Both the position numbers and the translations under genes were made by a program. From Isotricha intestinalis (lineage: Eukaryota > Ciliophora > Litostomatea > Vestibuliferida > Isotrichidae), in the NCBI GenBank assembly GCA_023807065.1, contig JAJJLU010003485.1, positions 1 to 64,000 on the forward strand: a DNA stretch of 64,000 nucleotides, read 5' to 3'. How positions within the stretch are numbered: the first letter of the stretch is position 1; each line of letters opens with the position of its first letter. The notes under the pieces were generated by a model. The model did no database searches. It worked only from the letters and a program-made list of their open reading frames with translations, and was not told where the DNA came from. Positions 41,691 through 52,663 of this stretch are shown in pieces.

Positions 41691-42150
41691 AAAATACTTA
41701 TTTTAACATATAAAATATAAAAAGTAAGTAATATCAGTATATATGAGTAATTTTGTAACATTATTCATTAAAATTTAATTTTTATCAAAAAAATCAATTA
41801 AGATTATTTATGTTTATATATAATTTATTATTTATAAAAGATAAAAAATGAGTTTTAATATTACTTTTATATAAACAAATCTTTTATATATAATCAAAAA
41901 AATATTTCATTATATTTCTTAAATCTCTTTTAATTTCATTTTTAATTGAAATATGTCAACTAATTTCAATGATTTCATTAGTATTTTATATTCTTCAATA
42001 TCATCTCCTATTAAAGTCCCAATGTTATCAAAATAAAATTTGTTCTTTAGGTTCACTCCAAATGAATATTAACAGAAGAAATTAAAATAAAGTGAATTTT
42101 TATTATCAGTTTATACTTTCTAATTTCCCATTATTAGTTTTATTATTGTT
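41691..42150. other. Intergenic spacer
   Basis: A/T-rich flank between the small protein gene and the broken antisense frame. No feature seen. Confidence 0.35.
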
Positions 42151-42651
42151 ATTATATTTTTTTATTAGAAATCTCAATATATCAATAACAAATTCACACA
42201 TCATCATCATTTAAAATTGCATTTTCTTAGTAATAAAATATTGTATAAATTTTAAAAAGTTGATTTAATTTAATTTCTAAATATAAAAATTTTTCATTTG
42301 GAAAATTTCCTTCTTTATTAGAGGAAAATAATAACCATTTATCATATTCACAACAAATAAAATTTCCATTTTTAGAATTTATGATTGATTTACTTTATTA
42401 AGAAAAAAATTTAAAATATCATCACTATTATAACTAAATGAATAACACAATATATTTATATTTTTTTCTAATTTTTAAAATTGAAAGAACTCTTCTTAAT
42501 AACATATAAGAACGAATTTTTGAAATTATTCTTAAAACACAATTTTGTTTTTTGTTTTTGAAATTAAAATACTGTTTTTAACGCAATTGATTTGTTCATT
42601 TTCAAATTTAGTTTTTTTAATATTATTATATTCAAATCCTCATATATTCAT
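42151..42651 (-). pseudogene. Broken antisense frame, probable pseudogene
   Basis: From an ATG at 42651 the minus strand gives about 165 coding-like codons after one frameshift near 42390. Fragments are 'KKTKFENEQINCVKNSILIS', 'NSKNGNFICCEYDKWLLFSS' and 'NFPNEKFLYLEIKLNQLFKI'. About six TAA and three TGA codons interrupt it; Gln is written both CAA (five) and TAA. No domain recognised. Ends at TAA near 42151. Confidence 0.5.
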
Positions 42652-42678
42652 TAAATATAAAAATTAAAATTTAAAAAA

Positions 42679-43464
42679 ATGAATTCCAAAAATGAATTAG
42701 ATCCAACAATATCAACATCATCAAATCAAAATAAAATAGATAGATTTGCTAAAATAAGTGAAAAAATAAGTCAAATATCTCAAACAGGAAATTCAAAAAA
42801 TCCTCAAAAATTTGAGAAAATAGAATCAAAAATAAATGAAGTAGAAGAAAACTTTAATACAAATTTAGATTCTTTAGAACAAAAATATAATTTATTAAAA
42901 GATCAAATTGGTAAATTTTCAAAATTAATAGAAGATGATAGACAAACAAAAGAAAAATTAAAAAATAAAAATGCAGAAGATTTAAAAAATTTTGAAAATA
43001 AAATTAAAGAAATGATGAATGAAGAAAGGGAATTTTTAAAAAATTATGTTGAAAATGCGGTTAAAAAAATAGAAGGTTTAATTTCAAAATATGATAAAGA
43101 ATCAAAAGAAGAAAATGATTCAATGAAAGAATCAATTGAAGGTTTAAAAAATTATATGAATACTGAATTACCTAATTTAAATAATAAAATTGATGAAGAA
43201 AATGATGATAGAATTAATCATATTAAACATTTAGTCGAAGAAATGAATCAACAATTTGCAGAAGTTCATAATTTAATTGAAGATGAAAGAAAAAAAAGAG
43301 AAGAAAGTGAAAGTGCTTTTGTTAAAAATTTAGAAGGAATTATGGATCAAGTTAAAGGAGAATTTAATAAAGAAAAAAAACAAAGAGAAGAATTTGAAGA
43401 AAATGTTTTTAATTTAATTGAAGATACTTGTACTAAATTAGCTAATAATACTATGGATAATTAA
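42679..43464 (+). CDS. SF-assemblin / beta-giardin family protein
   Basis: SF-assemblins form striated fibres attached to basal bodies. Seen: a short Ser/Thr-rich head with 'KIDRFAKISEKISQIS', then an unbroken coiled-coil rod (about residues 45-255) with skip-like periodicity and family-typical 'ESAFVKNLEGIMDQV' and 'KEKKQREEFEENVFNLIEDT' ends. The length (261) and head/rod layout match SF-assemblin. It implies that the organism has basal bodies with striated rootlets. Confidence 0.85.
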   Translation: MNSKNELDPTISTSSNQNKIDRFAKISEKISQISQTGNSKNPQKFEKIESKINEVEENFNTNLDSLEQKYNLLKDQIGKFSKLIEDDRQTKEKLKNKNAEDLKNFENKIKEMMNEEREFLKNYVENAVKKIEGLISKYDKESKEENDSMKESIEGLKNYMNTELPNLNNKIDEENDDRINHIKHLVEEMNQQFAEVHNLIEDERKKREESESAFVKNLEGIMDQVKGEFNKEKKQREEFEENVFNLIEDTCTKLANNTMDN

Positions 43465-43642
43465 TTTTTATTTTTTCGGTTTTTTTTATTTAATTTTTTT
43501 AGGAATTATAATTTTAAAAATTTATAATAAATAAAAAAAGTATAAAATAATAAAAGTTTAATATACCATTTGAAATTAATATAATTTTATAAAAAAAAAA
43601 ATAAGAATATAAAAAACAGTTAATTAAATATTTTTCTTTTTC

Positions 43643-45709
43643 TTATATTTTTTTTTTCTTATCTTTCTTCTCATTTTGGTTTAATTCCTTTTTTTTTTTT
43701 TCTTTTTCTTCCCTTAATCTTTTTTCTTCTCTTTTTCTAGCAATAATTTTTTTAAGAGCTTTATTTAACCCATTAACAAAATTACCTCCAAATTCAAATC
43801 CAAAAATAGAAACAGCTTTTTGAATATAATTACCACTAACACCAGGATCTAAATTAATAACAAAAAGAGCACTTCCAACATATTTCATTTCATCCATTCC
43901 TCCAAAAATAAATAATGTTTTACCATTAATACAACTTTGATGAGAATATCTATTTTTTACAATACTATTATTTTGACCAAAATCTACTCTTAGCCATTCT
44001 AATCTATTCATTTCTAATAAATATGTATCTTTCATTACCATATTTATTGAATAATCATTTCTTCCTCCATGAATTATAATATAATTTCCTTCTTCAAAAT
44101 AATTCATTGATGTCATATATCTTGGAGAAGGACTTTGACCTTTTGTTTCTATTTGAACCCATTCTAAAGGTTTTTTTCCTATTATTAATGCATATAAATT
44201 ATTACTTGGTTGACTATCTTCTTTATTTTTTCCACCAAAAACATATAATCCTTTTATTTTTATTTTACTTTGTAATCTTTTTAAATTTATATTGTCTGGG
44301 TATTTATATATATTAAATTTAGGATTATTACTTATATCACTTGGAACTACTAAAGCACAAGAATGATAAGCTAAAGTAGGTGGAATTGAATATTTTGAAA
44401 AAGTTAATGATGACCAACGATAAGGATTTAAATTTAATATATATGAATCATTTAAATAATCTCCTTTTTCACTAATTCCACCATGAATAAACATATGACT
44501 TCCAATCATACAAGAAATATGATTTCTTCTTAATTTAAAAAAAGGTTTTTCGTAAGGAGAAAACCAACTATTATTATTTATATTATAAATATCTAATGAA
44601 GCAAAAATATTAGAATTATAATATCTTCCACCAAATATTATATATTTATTTTGATATACATTTCCACTATGTCCAAGACGTGGTTCTGTATAATTTGTTG
44701 ATTTTAATTTTTTCCATAAAATTTCATTTGGGTTTAATTCCCATAAATTTGGGTTTTTCATATTTGAATTTAATCCCCCAAATAAATATATCTTATTTGA
44801 ATTTTTTTCAATATCCATTGAAAATTGTTCTCTACTTTCTGGAAAATTTAAATTTTCATATATTTGCTTACATAATAAAAATATGGAACCTTGTTGATAT
44901 GCTGTATTGGGAATTGCTATTATTTTTTTATGTTTTTTTTCTTCTTTTTTTTCTAATTCAGCTTCTTTTTTTTTATTTTCATTATTTTCATTCTCATTTT
45001 CATTATTTTCTATATTATTAGATGCATTATTTTTATTTAATGTATTTTCCTTTTTAATTGTTGGCTTTTTTTTAACTTTAAATAATTGATTGTCATCTTT
45101 TTCGATTATCTTAGGACCAATTGTAGTAATTTTAATTTTTTGTTTCATTCTTCTTAAATTTCCTTCAGTAGAATATCTTTCAATTTTTTTAGAAAAAATA
45201 TTTAAAGTTTTCAGATTATACTCCTTTAATATTTTATTATGTATATTTTTATTTCTTAATAAAGAACCTAGAGAATCAATTGGATTTTTATATTGAGTAT
45301 CAGTAAAAATTTGAGGAAAAGTTTCTTCATTTGCATCAACAGTTGTAGTCTTTTTGGTTTGATTTAAAAATCTAGAAATTTGATCTTTTTGTTGATAATA
45401 AAAATTTCTACTTGATTTTGTTATATAATCTTCATAATTTGATAAACTTGATGAACTTATATTTGGTGATTGATAAAGATAATTTGACATTAAATTTTCT
45501 GCATCATTATCATTTTTTAATTTTATACTTGCATAATTTTTTATTATTTTAAATATTTTTGAATTTTTCCCCATATTTGTACTTAAAGAATTGTTAAATT
45601 GAGTTAGATATGTTTGAGTTAATACAACTGGATTTAAATTTATTTTCAAAGGGATATTTCTTGATATTGATTTGAAATTTGCTTTTAATTTCTTTTTGTT
45701 AAATTTCAT
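43643..45709 (-). CDS. Kelch-repeat protein
   Basis: A basic disordered N-terminus (about 1-280) is followed by about six Kelch blades (about 285-640). They show the usual G-G doublets: 'IYLFGGLNSNMKNPNLWEL', 'YIIFGGRYYNSNIFASLDIYN', 'HMFIHGGISEKGDYLNDSYIL', 'LYVFGGKNKEDSQPSNNLYAL', 'YIIIHGGRNDYSINMVMKDTY' and 'LFIFGGMDEMKYVGSALFVI'. The C-terminus is a Lys/Glu helix ending in a poly-Lys tail. There is no BTB or F-box domain, so it is more likely a structural or scaffold Kelch protein than a cullin adaptor. The exact stop position in the poly-A tract is the least certain part. Confidence 0.88.
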   Translation of the reverse strand: MKFNKKKLKANFKSISRNIPLKINLNPVVLTQTYLTQFNNSLSTNMGKNSKIFKIIKNYASIKLKNDNDAENLMSNYLYQSPNISSSSLSNYEDYITKSSRNFYYQQKDQISRFLNQTKKTTTVDANEETFPQIFTDTQYKNPIDSLGSLLRNKNIHNKILKEYNLKTLNIFSKKIERYSTEGNLRRMKQKIKITTIGPKIIEKDDNQLFKVKKKPTIKKENTLNKNNASNNIENNENENENNENKKKEAELEKKEEKKHKKIIAIPNTAYQQGSIFLLCKQIYENLNFPESREQFSMDIEKNSNKIYLFGGLNSNMKNPNLWELNPNEILWKKLKSTNYTEPRLGHSGNVYQNKYIIFGGRYYNSNIFASLDIYNINNNSWFSPYEKPFFKLRRNHISCMIGSHMFIHGGISEKGDYLNDSYILNLNPYRWSSLTFSKYSIPPTLAYHSCALVVPSDISNNPKFNIYKYPDNINLKRLQSKIKIKGLYVFGGKNKEDSQPSNNLYALIIGKKPLEWVQIETKGQSPSPRYMTSMNYFEEGNYIIIHGGRNDYSINMVMKDTYLLEMNRLEWLRVDFGQNNSIVKNRYSHQSCINGKTLFIFGGMDEMKYVGSALFVINLDPGVSGNYIQKAVSIFGFEFGGNFVNGLNKALKKIIARKREEKRLREEKEKKKKELNQNEKKDKKKKI

Positions 45710-47413
45710 TATATTTAAATTTTATATTAATTTAAATAAAATTATTTACATTTTAATATTATTGTTTAAATATAAACGAATATTATTAATAATTATCACC
45801 ACAATCCATATTCTTTTAGAGTAAATAACATAAAAATTTATCAATGAATTATAAAGAGATAATTTTGAAACTTAATTTATCATCAAAGAAAAATTCATTT
45901 GATTATATTTCTTTTTTTAAATAAATTTATTTAGTTCTGTGATTTGAGTTTTTAGATTATATATAATCTTTAAAGATAATAAAATTCCATTTGAAAAAAT
46001 TTTATTTAGGAAATTACAACTTTCCTATTTAAAAAATAGAGTTGAAAACAATTCACAAATATTTTCTATATAAATCATCATTATGATAATTATTAAAAGA
46101 GAAATTAAAAATTGATTAATTTCTTTTGAACCCAATATTTTTGATTTAGGAAAAATAAAAGTTTGCTGAAAAATTTCTTCATTTTTTATATTTAAAACAA
46201 AGTGTATATTGAAATCAATTATTATACTTAGATTGTGAAAGATTCAAATGAATAAATAATATTGTTTTTTATTTCATATTTAAAGGAAAAATATTTGTCT
46301 ATTTTAATTAAACAAATGTTATTAAAATCATTTATAAATTGAAAATCATTTGTTTTAAAAAATAATAAATTATTTGTAATAAACAATTTTATATCATATA
46401 AGATTATTATTTCTTTCATAATTTTTAAGTTCTCTTTCTTTTATATATTACAATTATTATATGTAACTTATGTCAGCAAGAATTAAAGATGTTTTTTTTA
46501 TTAATTATTCATACTATATTTTCAATCTATTTAATTGATTTTTTGTATCATTATCTTTTTATAAATTAAATATATATAAATATAATATTTAGGATAAACA
46601 TCTGATTCTTAAATACTTCACCAAATTTTAATATATTCCAAAAGTAGGAATTTAAGATAAAGAAAGAGTGTTTAAAATCTTAAATCAAAATATTATTTTT
46701 TGTTCTTGTCATTGAATTTCTTTAAAATAAAACCCACTTATTAATATTTCTTTTTTTTCAGAATTATATTCAAAATTATGATTTATTTTTAAATTGTTTT
46801 ACTTTTTATTTAATATTAAATTATATTTATTTCTTTTATTTTTTTTTTATTTTATTTTTATTTTAATTATTTAATTTATTATGATGATGAAATAATTTAT
46901 AAAAATAAATAATTTGAAAGTATTAATTTGTGAATTTTTTCTTATTTAAAAGCAAAAGATTTTTGATTTAATAATTAATTTTTATATTTAATTGAACTTT
47001 TTAATTTTTTGGTAATACTAAATGAGTTTTTTTTATTTTGTTTTTTATCAAATAAAAAAAAATTTTTTAATTCATTGAAAAAAAATGAAATAGAAACAAA
47101 AATATAAATTTTTATCTAATTTTCAGAAATTTTATCAATTTCTTATTTTTATATAATAAATCATAAAATATGACTAATATTAGTATAAATTAATTATATA
47201 TTTTAAACAATCTTTCTTTAAATTACTCCATTATCGATATAAATCAAAGTTTTTAAAATAAAAAAACCAAAGGAATTAAAAAAAATTCAATTCTTTTTAT
47301 TATTTAGTCAAAGTATTTTTAATTTTATCATTCGAAATAAAATCACCATCAAAAGGAAGTAAATTATATATAAAACTAATCAAAAAAGTTATTCAAACAA
47401 AAATTAAAAATAA
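45710..47413. other. Long intergenic region with antisense ORF remnant
   Basis: About 1.7 kb between divergent Kelch and MADS genes. On the minus strand, 46440-45830 holds coding-like stretches ('KTNDFQFINDFNNICLIKID' and 'EEIFQQTFIFPKSKILGSKE') broken by a few TGA/TAG/TAA codons, which may be an old gene remnant. The right half (46600-47400) shows nothing. Confidence 0.4.
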
Positions 47414-48718
47414 ATGGGAAAAAGGAAAATTGAAATGGCTAAAATTGAAAATAGATTAAATAGTCAAATAACTTATTATAAAAGGAAAAAAGGCTTAATA
47501 AAAAAAACTTTAGAATTAGCATTACTTTGTGACGTGGAAGTTTTCCTTGTGATTGTTGATAAAAAAAATAAACTTTCAATAACATCTTCTAAATCTTCTG
47601 CAAAAAATTTTGTGAGCACCCATTTATTAGATTTAGAACATAAAAGAATTAAAGAAGAAATTTCTTTAAAAGATTATTCAAATATGTTTAAAGGAACAAA
47701 AGATATAATTAAAAACATTAATGAAAAACAAAAAGAAAATGAAAATATATCTAATGAAAGTATAAAAGTAGAAGAAGAAGAAAAACCGCAAACGACCACA
47801 ATATTACATAAAAAAAGAAGTATTGATGATATTAAACATGATTTACGATTTAAAGTAAATATTCCTAAATTATTTAATAATGATATAAATAATTCAAGTC
47901 AAACATTTATTAATAGTTCTGATTGTCATACAGAAAATAATCAATTAAAAAAAAATGAAAATAAATTTCATATAAATGATTTAAATACTAATTCTCTTAT
48001 TTCTGAAAAAAAATCAAAATTATTTCCAATTCAAATACCAATAATTAAAACATCATTAAATCAAATCCCTCAAATAAAAAATACATATAATCCAAATAAT
48101 AATACTAATAACAATAATAATAATAATATAAACAATAACAATAATATTAATAATAATATTCAGGAACAAAAATTCCAATTTTTTTTACAAAATTCTAAAA
48201 GTCCTAATGGATTTTATAAAATTCCATCTTCTATTTTTACACCTCAACAAAAAAATTATGAACCTTTTAAAGTTCCAACTCCTCTTTTTACTCCTCAAAA
48301 TAATGATGTTTATAATTTAGTTTCTCCTTTTTTAAATACTCCTGATTATATTAATCAAAAAATTCCAAGAAAAAATTATATTGAAAATTATGGTTTAAGT
48401 CCAATTGTTGGTTTAAATAATAATAATAATTATAATGATATCACTATTAATGATTCTGTTAATGATAATTTATTTAAATGTAATACACCTTCTTCTTTTC
48501 CTAATACACCAATTCAAATTAATCAAAAAATTATTCAAAATTTAAGTGGCAAAAAACAAGAAAATAATAATCTATTTAATTTTGATCAATTTCTTAATAA
48601 TAATAATACTAATTTTAATAATAATCAAATTAATAATTTCCAAAATAGAAATAATGATAATCAAGGAAAAGATAATATTCAAATTAATAGAAATTCTACC
48701 AATAGATTTTTTAATTGA
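47414..48718 (+). CDS. MADS-box transcription factor
   Basis: DNA-binding factor of the MADS (SRF/MEF2) superfamily. Seen: residues 1-60 begin '[20 protein letters not shown]' and contain '[20 protein letters not shown]' and 'VEVFLVIVD', the full MADS box. The start 'MGRKKI' type and Leu/Cys pattern are closer to the MEF2 than the SRF branch. Beyond residue 95 there is no plant K-box; the rest is Asn/Pro/Ser-rich with repeated 'FxTPQ' motifs (about 265-315), probably a disordered activation or docking region. Ends in TGA. Confidence 0.92.
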   Translation: MGKRKIEMAKIENRLNSQITYYKRKKGLIKKTLELALLCDVEVFLVIVDKKNKLSITSSKSSAKNFVSTHLLDLEHKRIKEEISLKDYSNMFKGTKDIIKNINEKQKENENISNESIKVEEEEKPQTTTILHKKRSIDDIKHDLRFKVNIPKLFNNDINNSSQTFINSSDCHTENNQLKKNENKFHINDLNTNSLISEKKSKLFPIQIPIIKTSLNQIPQIKNTYNPNNNTNNNNNNNINNNNNINNNIQEQKFQFFLQNSKSPNGFYKIPSSIFTPQQKNYEPFKVPTPLFTPQNNDVYNLVSPFLNTPDYINQKIPRKNYIENYGLSPIVGLNNNNNYNDITINDSVNDNLFKCNTPSSFPNTPIQINQKIIQNLSGKKQENNNLFNFDQFLNNNNTNFNNNQINNFQNRNNDNQGKDNIQINRNSTNRFFN

Positions 48719-50117
48719 TTTTTTCTTTTATTTTTCATTTTATTTGGATTAGAAAATGTAATTATTCATAATTATAAGATATATATTATATAAAAAATAA
48801 ATTTAAATAAAAAATAAAAAAATATTTAAAAATAAATCACTATATATTTAAGCATAAATTTATTCCATTAATTTTTTATTATATTTTTTACCGATAATAT
48901 ATCAATAAATTTATCAAAATATTAATGCTTTAATACCAGAAGATAATTATAATAAGTATATAAATGATAATAATATGATTAATGATAAAGATAAGAAAAA
49001 CCAGAAAACAAAAAATTTAATTAATTTGTAGGAGAAATATGTATTATCAAAAATCTTTAAATAATATATGCAAAAAACAAAATTTTACTTGCATTAAAAT
49101 ATTCTCAAGAAGGATATAAAATATATTAATGGTAAAAAATCCAAAAATAATTTAGAAAAAAGCAAAAAAATAGATTTAATTCTTAAAGAAGAATAAACAA
49201 TGAATAATTATCTAAAGGGATAAGTTTAAAATATAAAATAAATAAAAGAAATTTGGATTTTTATTAAAGAAAGTATATTCTTTAGAATAATTTAATTAAT
49301 TCTATTGGAAATATTTAGAAAGGCTTTTTTAAAAATAGAATATCGAATCAAAAAGGAGAAAAAAGATTAAATATAAATCTTTTGAAAAAAATAAAATTTA
49401 TATTTAAAGTTGAAAAAGAAGAAAAAAGATAAATATTTTTTAAAAGAAATTATAATAACAAAAATTATTTGTCGAGTGATATTTGAAAAGAAGAATTTAA
49501 AAATAATTGAAGGAAAAAGTAATAATATTTTAAAAAAAATGAATATAAACCAAAGAAAAGAAGTAATCAATTTGACTGTTTCAATAATTGGAAAAAAGAA
49601 TGAATTCGAAATATTTACTTTTTTGTTCATCAATGTTATTCTTATAAGTATGAGATTTTATTTACATTTCTAAAGATTATAATATACAAAGTTTAAATTA
49701 ACCGTGATTTATTTTTAAGAAAGATAGTATTATATTAGCTCTAATTTGATATTTATGTCATATTTTAATATTAGTTTATTACTTTTACTTATTTTTATGT
49801 TTATAAATAAAATATATGTGAAAATATAAGAATAATATATTAAACATTTATACTTATTTTGTTGAAAAATACTTAAATATTTCTTTCAAAATGTTTTCTA
49901 AAATACACAAAATTATATATTTATTTAAATATTCTGGTTGAAAATATTATTTGATAATCAATTCTATGTACATGTTAGTTGTTTAAAAGAAAAAAGAAAT
50001 GATAATGTTAAAAATTTTTTTCGAATACTAATTAATAAGTTTATATTCACACATAAAAATTTTTAATTATAAATGAAAAAAAAAATAATTCATATACATA
50101 AAAAAGTAAATAAAAAT
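48719..50117. other. Long intergenic region with ORF remnant
   Basis: About 1.4 kb. A plus-strand frame from about 48930 runs to 49673; the last 88 codons (49410-49673) are open, but the first 160 contain about 15 stops, no more than chance predicts in such DNA. A decayed Lys-rich gene is possible. Nothing seen in 49700-50117. Confidence 0.35.
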
Positions 50118-51809
50118 TTATTCAAAAATCCATTTATTTTTTTTATAAATTATTTTTTGACAACCTTTTGAATTTTTGTCACTATTCAAACAACAAGACC
50201 ACAAAAAATCTTTAACTTTTTTTTTAACAGTATATTCAGGTAATTCAGGAGCATCTCTCATAATAATATTTTCTTCAAAAACGAATTCTCTAAAAGTTCC
50301 AGGATGATGATATTTAAAAATTAAATTCTTTTTATTATCCTTATTTTTCTTTTCTTGTTTTTCAATTTCATTTTTTGCAATTTTTTCATAAGCATCAATA
50401 AATAATTCTTTAGTTTCAATTTCAGAATAATTTAAATTATTATTTGTAATATTAGAATTTTCATCATTTTCATTTGATGATATTTCACTTTCATTTAATA
50501 ATCTATCATATTCTATTTTTGGAATTGGATATTTACTATCATCTATTTTTCCTATTATATTAATATTTTTTTTAGGTTTTTTAAGCAATTCTTTTTTTTT
50601 TTTTATTTTATATTCTTCCTGTATTTTTTCTTTAATTATTTCTTCTTCATTTTTTATTTCATTACCTTTTATAACTAAATGTTCTAAGATTTTTCTTCTT
50701 ATATTATCTTGTGATTCTGATTTTCTCATTTTCTTTTTATTAAAAAAACTTGTTTCTTTAATATTTTTAACAGCTAATATTTTATCAATTAAATCTTCAT
50801 CTTTCCATTTAAATTTATTTTCTTCTTTTTGTTTTTTTTTAATTTCTTCTTTACTTAAATTTCCAGTTAATTCATTATATTTATATAAATATCTTTTATA
50901 CATTTCTTTAAAAACTAAAGCATTTATTTTTTCAGGGTATTTATCTTCTAAATCAGGATTATCATATTTAACTTTTTTTTCAGCTTTTTCTCTATCAAAT
51001 AAAGTTAATTCTTTTACTTTTTTCATTATTCTATTAAATTCTAAAGTTTTTTTACTTGGAATTATATAAGGTTTAAAATATCTTATGACTTCAATTTTTT
51101 TTCTATTTTCACTAATTGGAAAAGGCTTTTGTAATGATCTATTATTACTATTATCCCTCCAATATTTTACACTATTTTCATTAGCATGAAATAAATCAGC
51201 AGCAGATAAACTTCTGATTTCTTTATCTGATATAAATTTAGAAAAATCCCATTTTTTTTTTCCTAAAATAAAAGCAGAATTTCGAGTATCACAACCATTA
51301 ATTAATTTTTTTTCTTTTAAAGGTACAACTTTAAAATCCTTTAAACCATGAATTACTTCAAAAATTGTTTGTTTTAATTCAGGTCTTTTTTGATTATGAA
51401 CATCAACAGAGATATCCCATTCTTTTTTTTTTAATTCTAATATATCAGGTTCTATCAAGTTTTTAACATATTTTTTTGATTCACTTACATAAGGTAAAAT
51501 TGCATCATCTGGAAATTTTTTGTATCTATAATCAAAATTTAATTCTGTTTTTCTATTAAACTCATTTTTTAATTTTTTTAAAGTAAATGTATTTTCCCAT
51601 TCTTTCTTATCTAATGAACGTAATTGTTTACCTGAAAATTTTGGGTTTATTTCATTTGATAAATTTAATATATCTTCTCGAAATGATAATAATTGTCTTG
51701 GGTCTTTTTTAGGTAATTTATATTCGAATTTTATATGTTCATTTAAATCTACTTCATTGGAATAATAATTTTTTTTTAATTTTTCTTTAAGTGAATTGGC
51801 TAAAAACAT
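50118..51809 (-). CDS. Conserved-looking basic protein with W-motif repeats, function unknown
   Basis: 563 residues. Three repeats centre on a Trp after basic residues: 'LDKKEWENTF' (about 66), 'LKKKEWDISVD' (about 128) and 'GKKKWDFSKF' (about 183). A well-ordered block 'EIRSLSAADLFHANENSVKYW' follows near residue 200. The middle is a charged coiled coil. The C-terminal 60 residues ('GTFREFVFEENIIMRDAPEL', 'DFLWSCCLNSD') look folded and carry conserved-type Trp/Cys residues. No known domain is recognised. The pattern would suit a ciliary or flagellar microtubule-lattice protein; this is a guess. Confidence 0.8.
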   Translation of the reverse strand: MFLANSLKEKLKKNYYSNEVDLNEHIKFEYKLPKKDPRQLLSFREDILNLSNEINPKFSGKQLRSLDKKEWENTFTLKKLKNEFNRKTELNFDYRYKKFPDDAILPYVSESKKYVKNLIEPDILELKKKEWDISVDVHNQKRPELKQTIFEVIHGLKDFKVVPLKEKKLINGCDTRNSAFILGKKKWDFSKFISDKEIRSLSAADLFHANENSVKYWRDNSNNRSLQKPFPISENRKKIEVIRYFKPYIIPSKKTLEFNRIMKKVKELTLFDREKAEKKVKYDNPDLEDKYPEKINALVFKEMYKRYLYKYNELTGNLSKEEIKKKQKEENKFKWKDEDLIDKILAVKNIKETSFFNKKKMRKSESQDNIRRKILEHLVIKGNEIKNEEEIIKEKIQEEYKIKKKKELLKKPKKNINIIGKIDDSKYPIPKIEYDRLLNESEISSNENDENSNITNNNLNYSEIETKELFIDAYEKIAKNEIEKQEKKNKDNKKNLIFKYHHPGTFREFVFEENIIMRDAPELPEYTVKKKVKDFLWSCCLNSDKNSKGCQKIIYKKNKWIFE

Positions 51810-51913
51810 TGTTTAAATATTATTTGAAAATGAAATTTTTTCTTTTTTAAAAAATAATTATTCTTAATTTAAATATTAATTTTATCTAATTTTATTCATA
51901 TTTATAAAACCAA

Positions 51914-52663
51914 ATGGTAGCATTATCAGTGGTAATATGTTCTAAAAGTGCAAAAATAATTTTCGCAAGACAATTTGTAAAAATGACAAGAATGGAATTA
52001 GAAGAACATATAGTTCAATTTTCTAGAAATATAGATTCATATAAAGAAATAACACATTTTGAAAGTGATAAAGTTAGATTTATTTTTATTCCAATTGATT
52101 CATATTTTCTTATTTTAATCACTTCAAGGAATTCTAATATAATAGAAGATACAGAAATATTAAAATTAATATATAGATTTATTCAAGATTTATGTAATGG
52201 ACAAATTAATTATGATTCAATTATTGAAAATTCTTTTGAAATTATGTTAGGAATTGATGATATTGCTTGTTTAGGATATAGAAATGGAATTAATATTATT
52301 CAAATTAAACAATATCTTCAAATGGAAAGTTTAGAAGAAAAAGAATTTAAAAGAAAAAAATTAGAACAAGAAAGAAGAGTTCAAAGAGAATTATATGAAA
52401 AAAGTAAAGAATTTGATAGGTTAAAAAGAGAAAAGAAATTTATGAATGATGCTATTTCAAGTTCGAATTTTGATTATAAAGAAGAAACTCCTATGAAAAC
52501 TTTAAAAGTTTCTAATAAAAAAAGTGTCAGTAATGATGATATTGAAGATAATAATCAAACTGAATTAGTTACTAAAAAAGAAGTTGTTGTTGAAGAAAAA
52601 GATAGTAAGAATAAAAAGAAATCAAAAGGTTTGAAATTGAGTAAAAAAAAAAATTTTGGGTAA
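51914..52663 (+). CDS. Coatomer delta-COP-like, longin domain only
   Basis: Delta-COP (archain) is the mu-like subunit of the COPI coat on Golgi membranes. Seen: a longin domain (residues 1-145) with 'FARQFVKMTRMELEEHIVQF', 'RFIFIPIDSYFLILITSRNS', 'NIIEDTEILKL' and 'IDDIACLGYRNGINIIQIKQ', matching delta-COP block by block. A charged linker follows and ends in 'KSKGLKLSKKKNFG', equivalent to the human 'SKALKLGAKGKE' linker. The protein stops at TAA there, at 249 residues instead of about 510, so the C-terminal mu-homology domain is missing. The next kilobase carries no recognisable remainder. Confidence 0.85.
   Translation: MVALSVVICSKSAKIIFARQFVKMTRMELEEHIVQFSRNIDSYKEITHFESDKVRFIFIPIDSYFLILITSRNSNIIEDTEILKLIYRFIQDLCNGQINYDSIIENSFEIMLGIDDIACLGYRNGINIIQIKQYLQMESLEEKEFKRKKLEQERRVQRELYEKSKEFDRLKREKKFMNDAISSSNFDYKEETPMKTLKVSNKKSVSNDDIEDNNQTELVTKKEVVVEEKDSKNKKKSKGLKLSKKKNFG

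Noticed and set aside
48930..49673. A 260-codon gene with TAA read as Gln
   Set aside because: The stop frequency in its first two thirds is about what random A/T-rich DNA gives, and no domain is recognisable.
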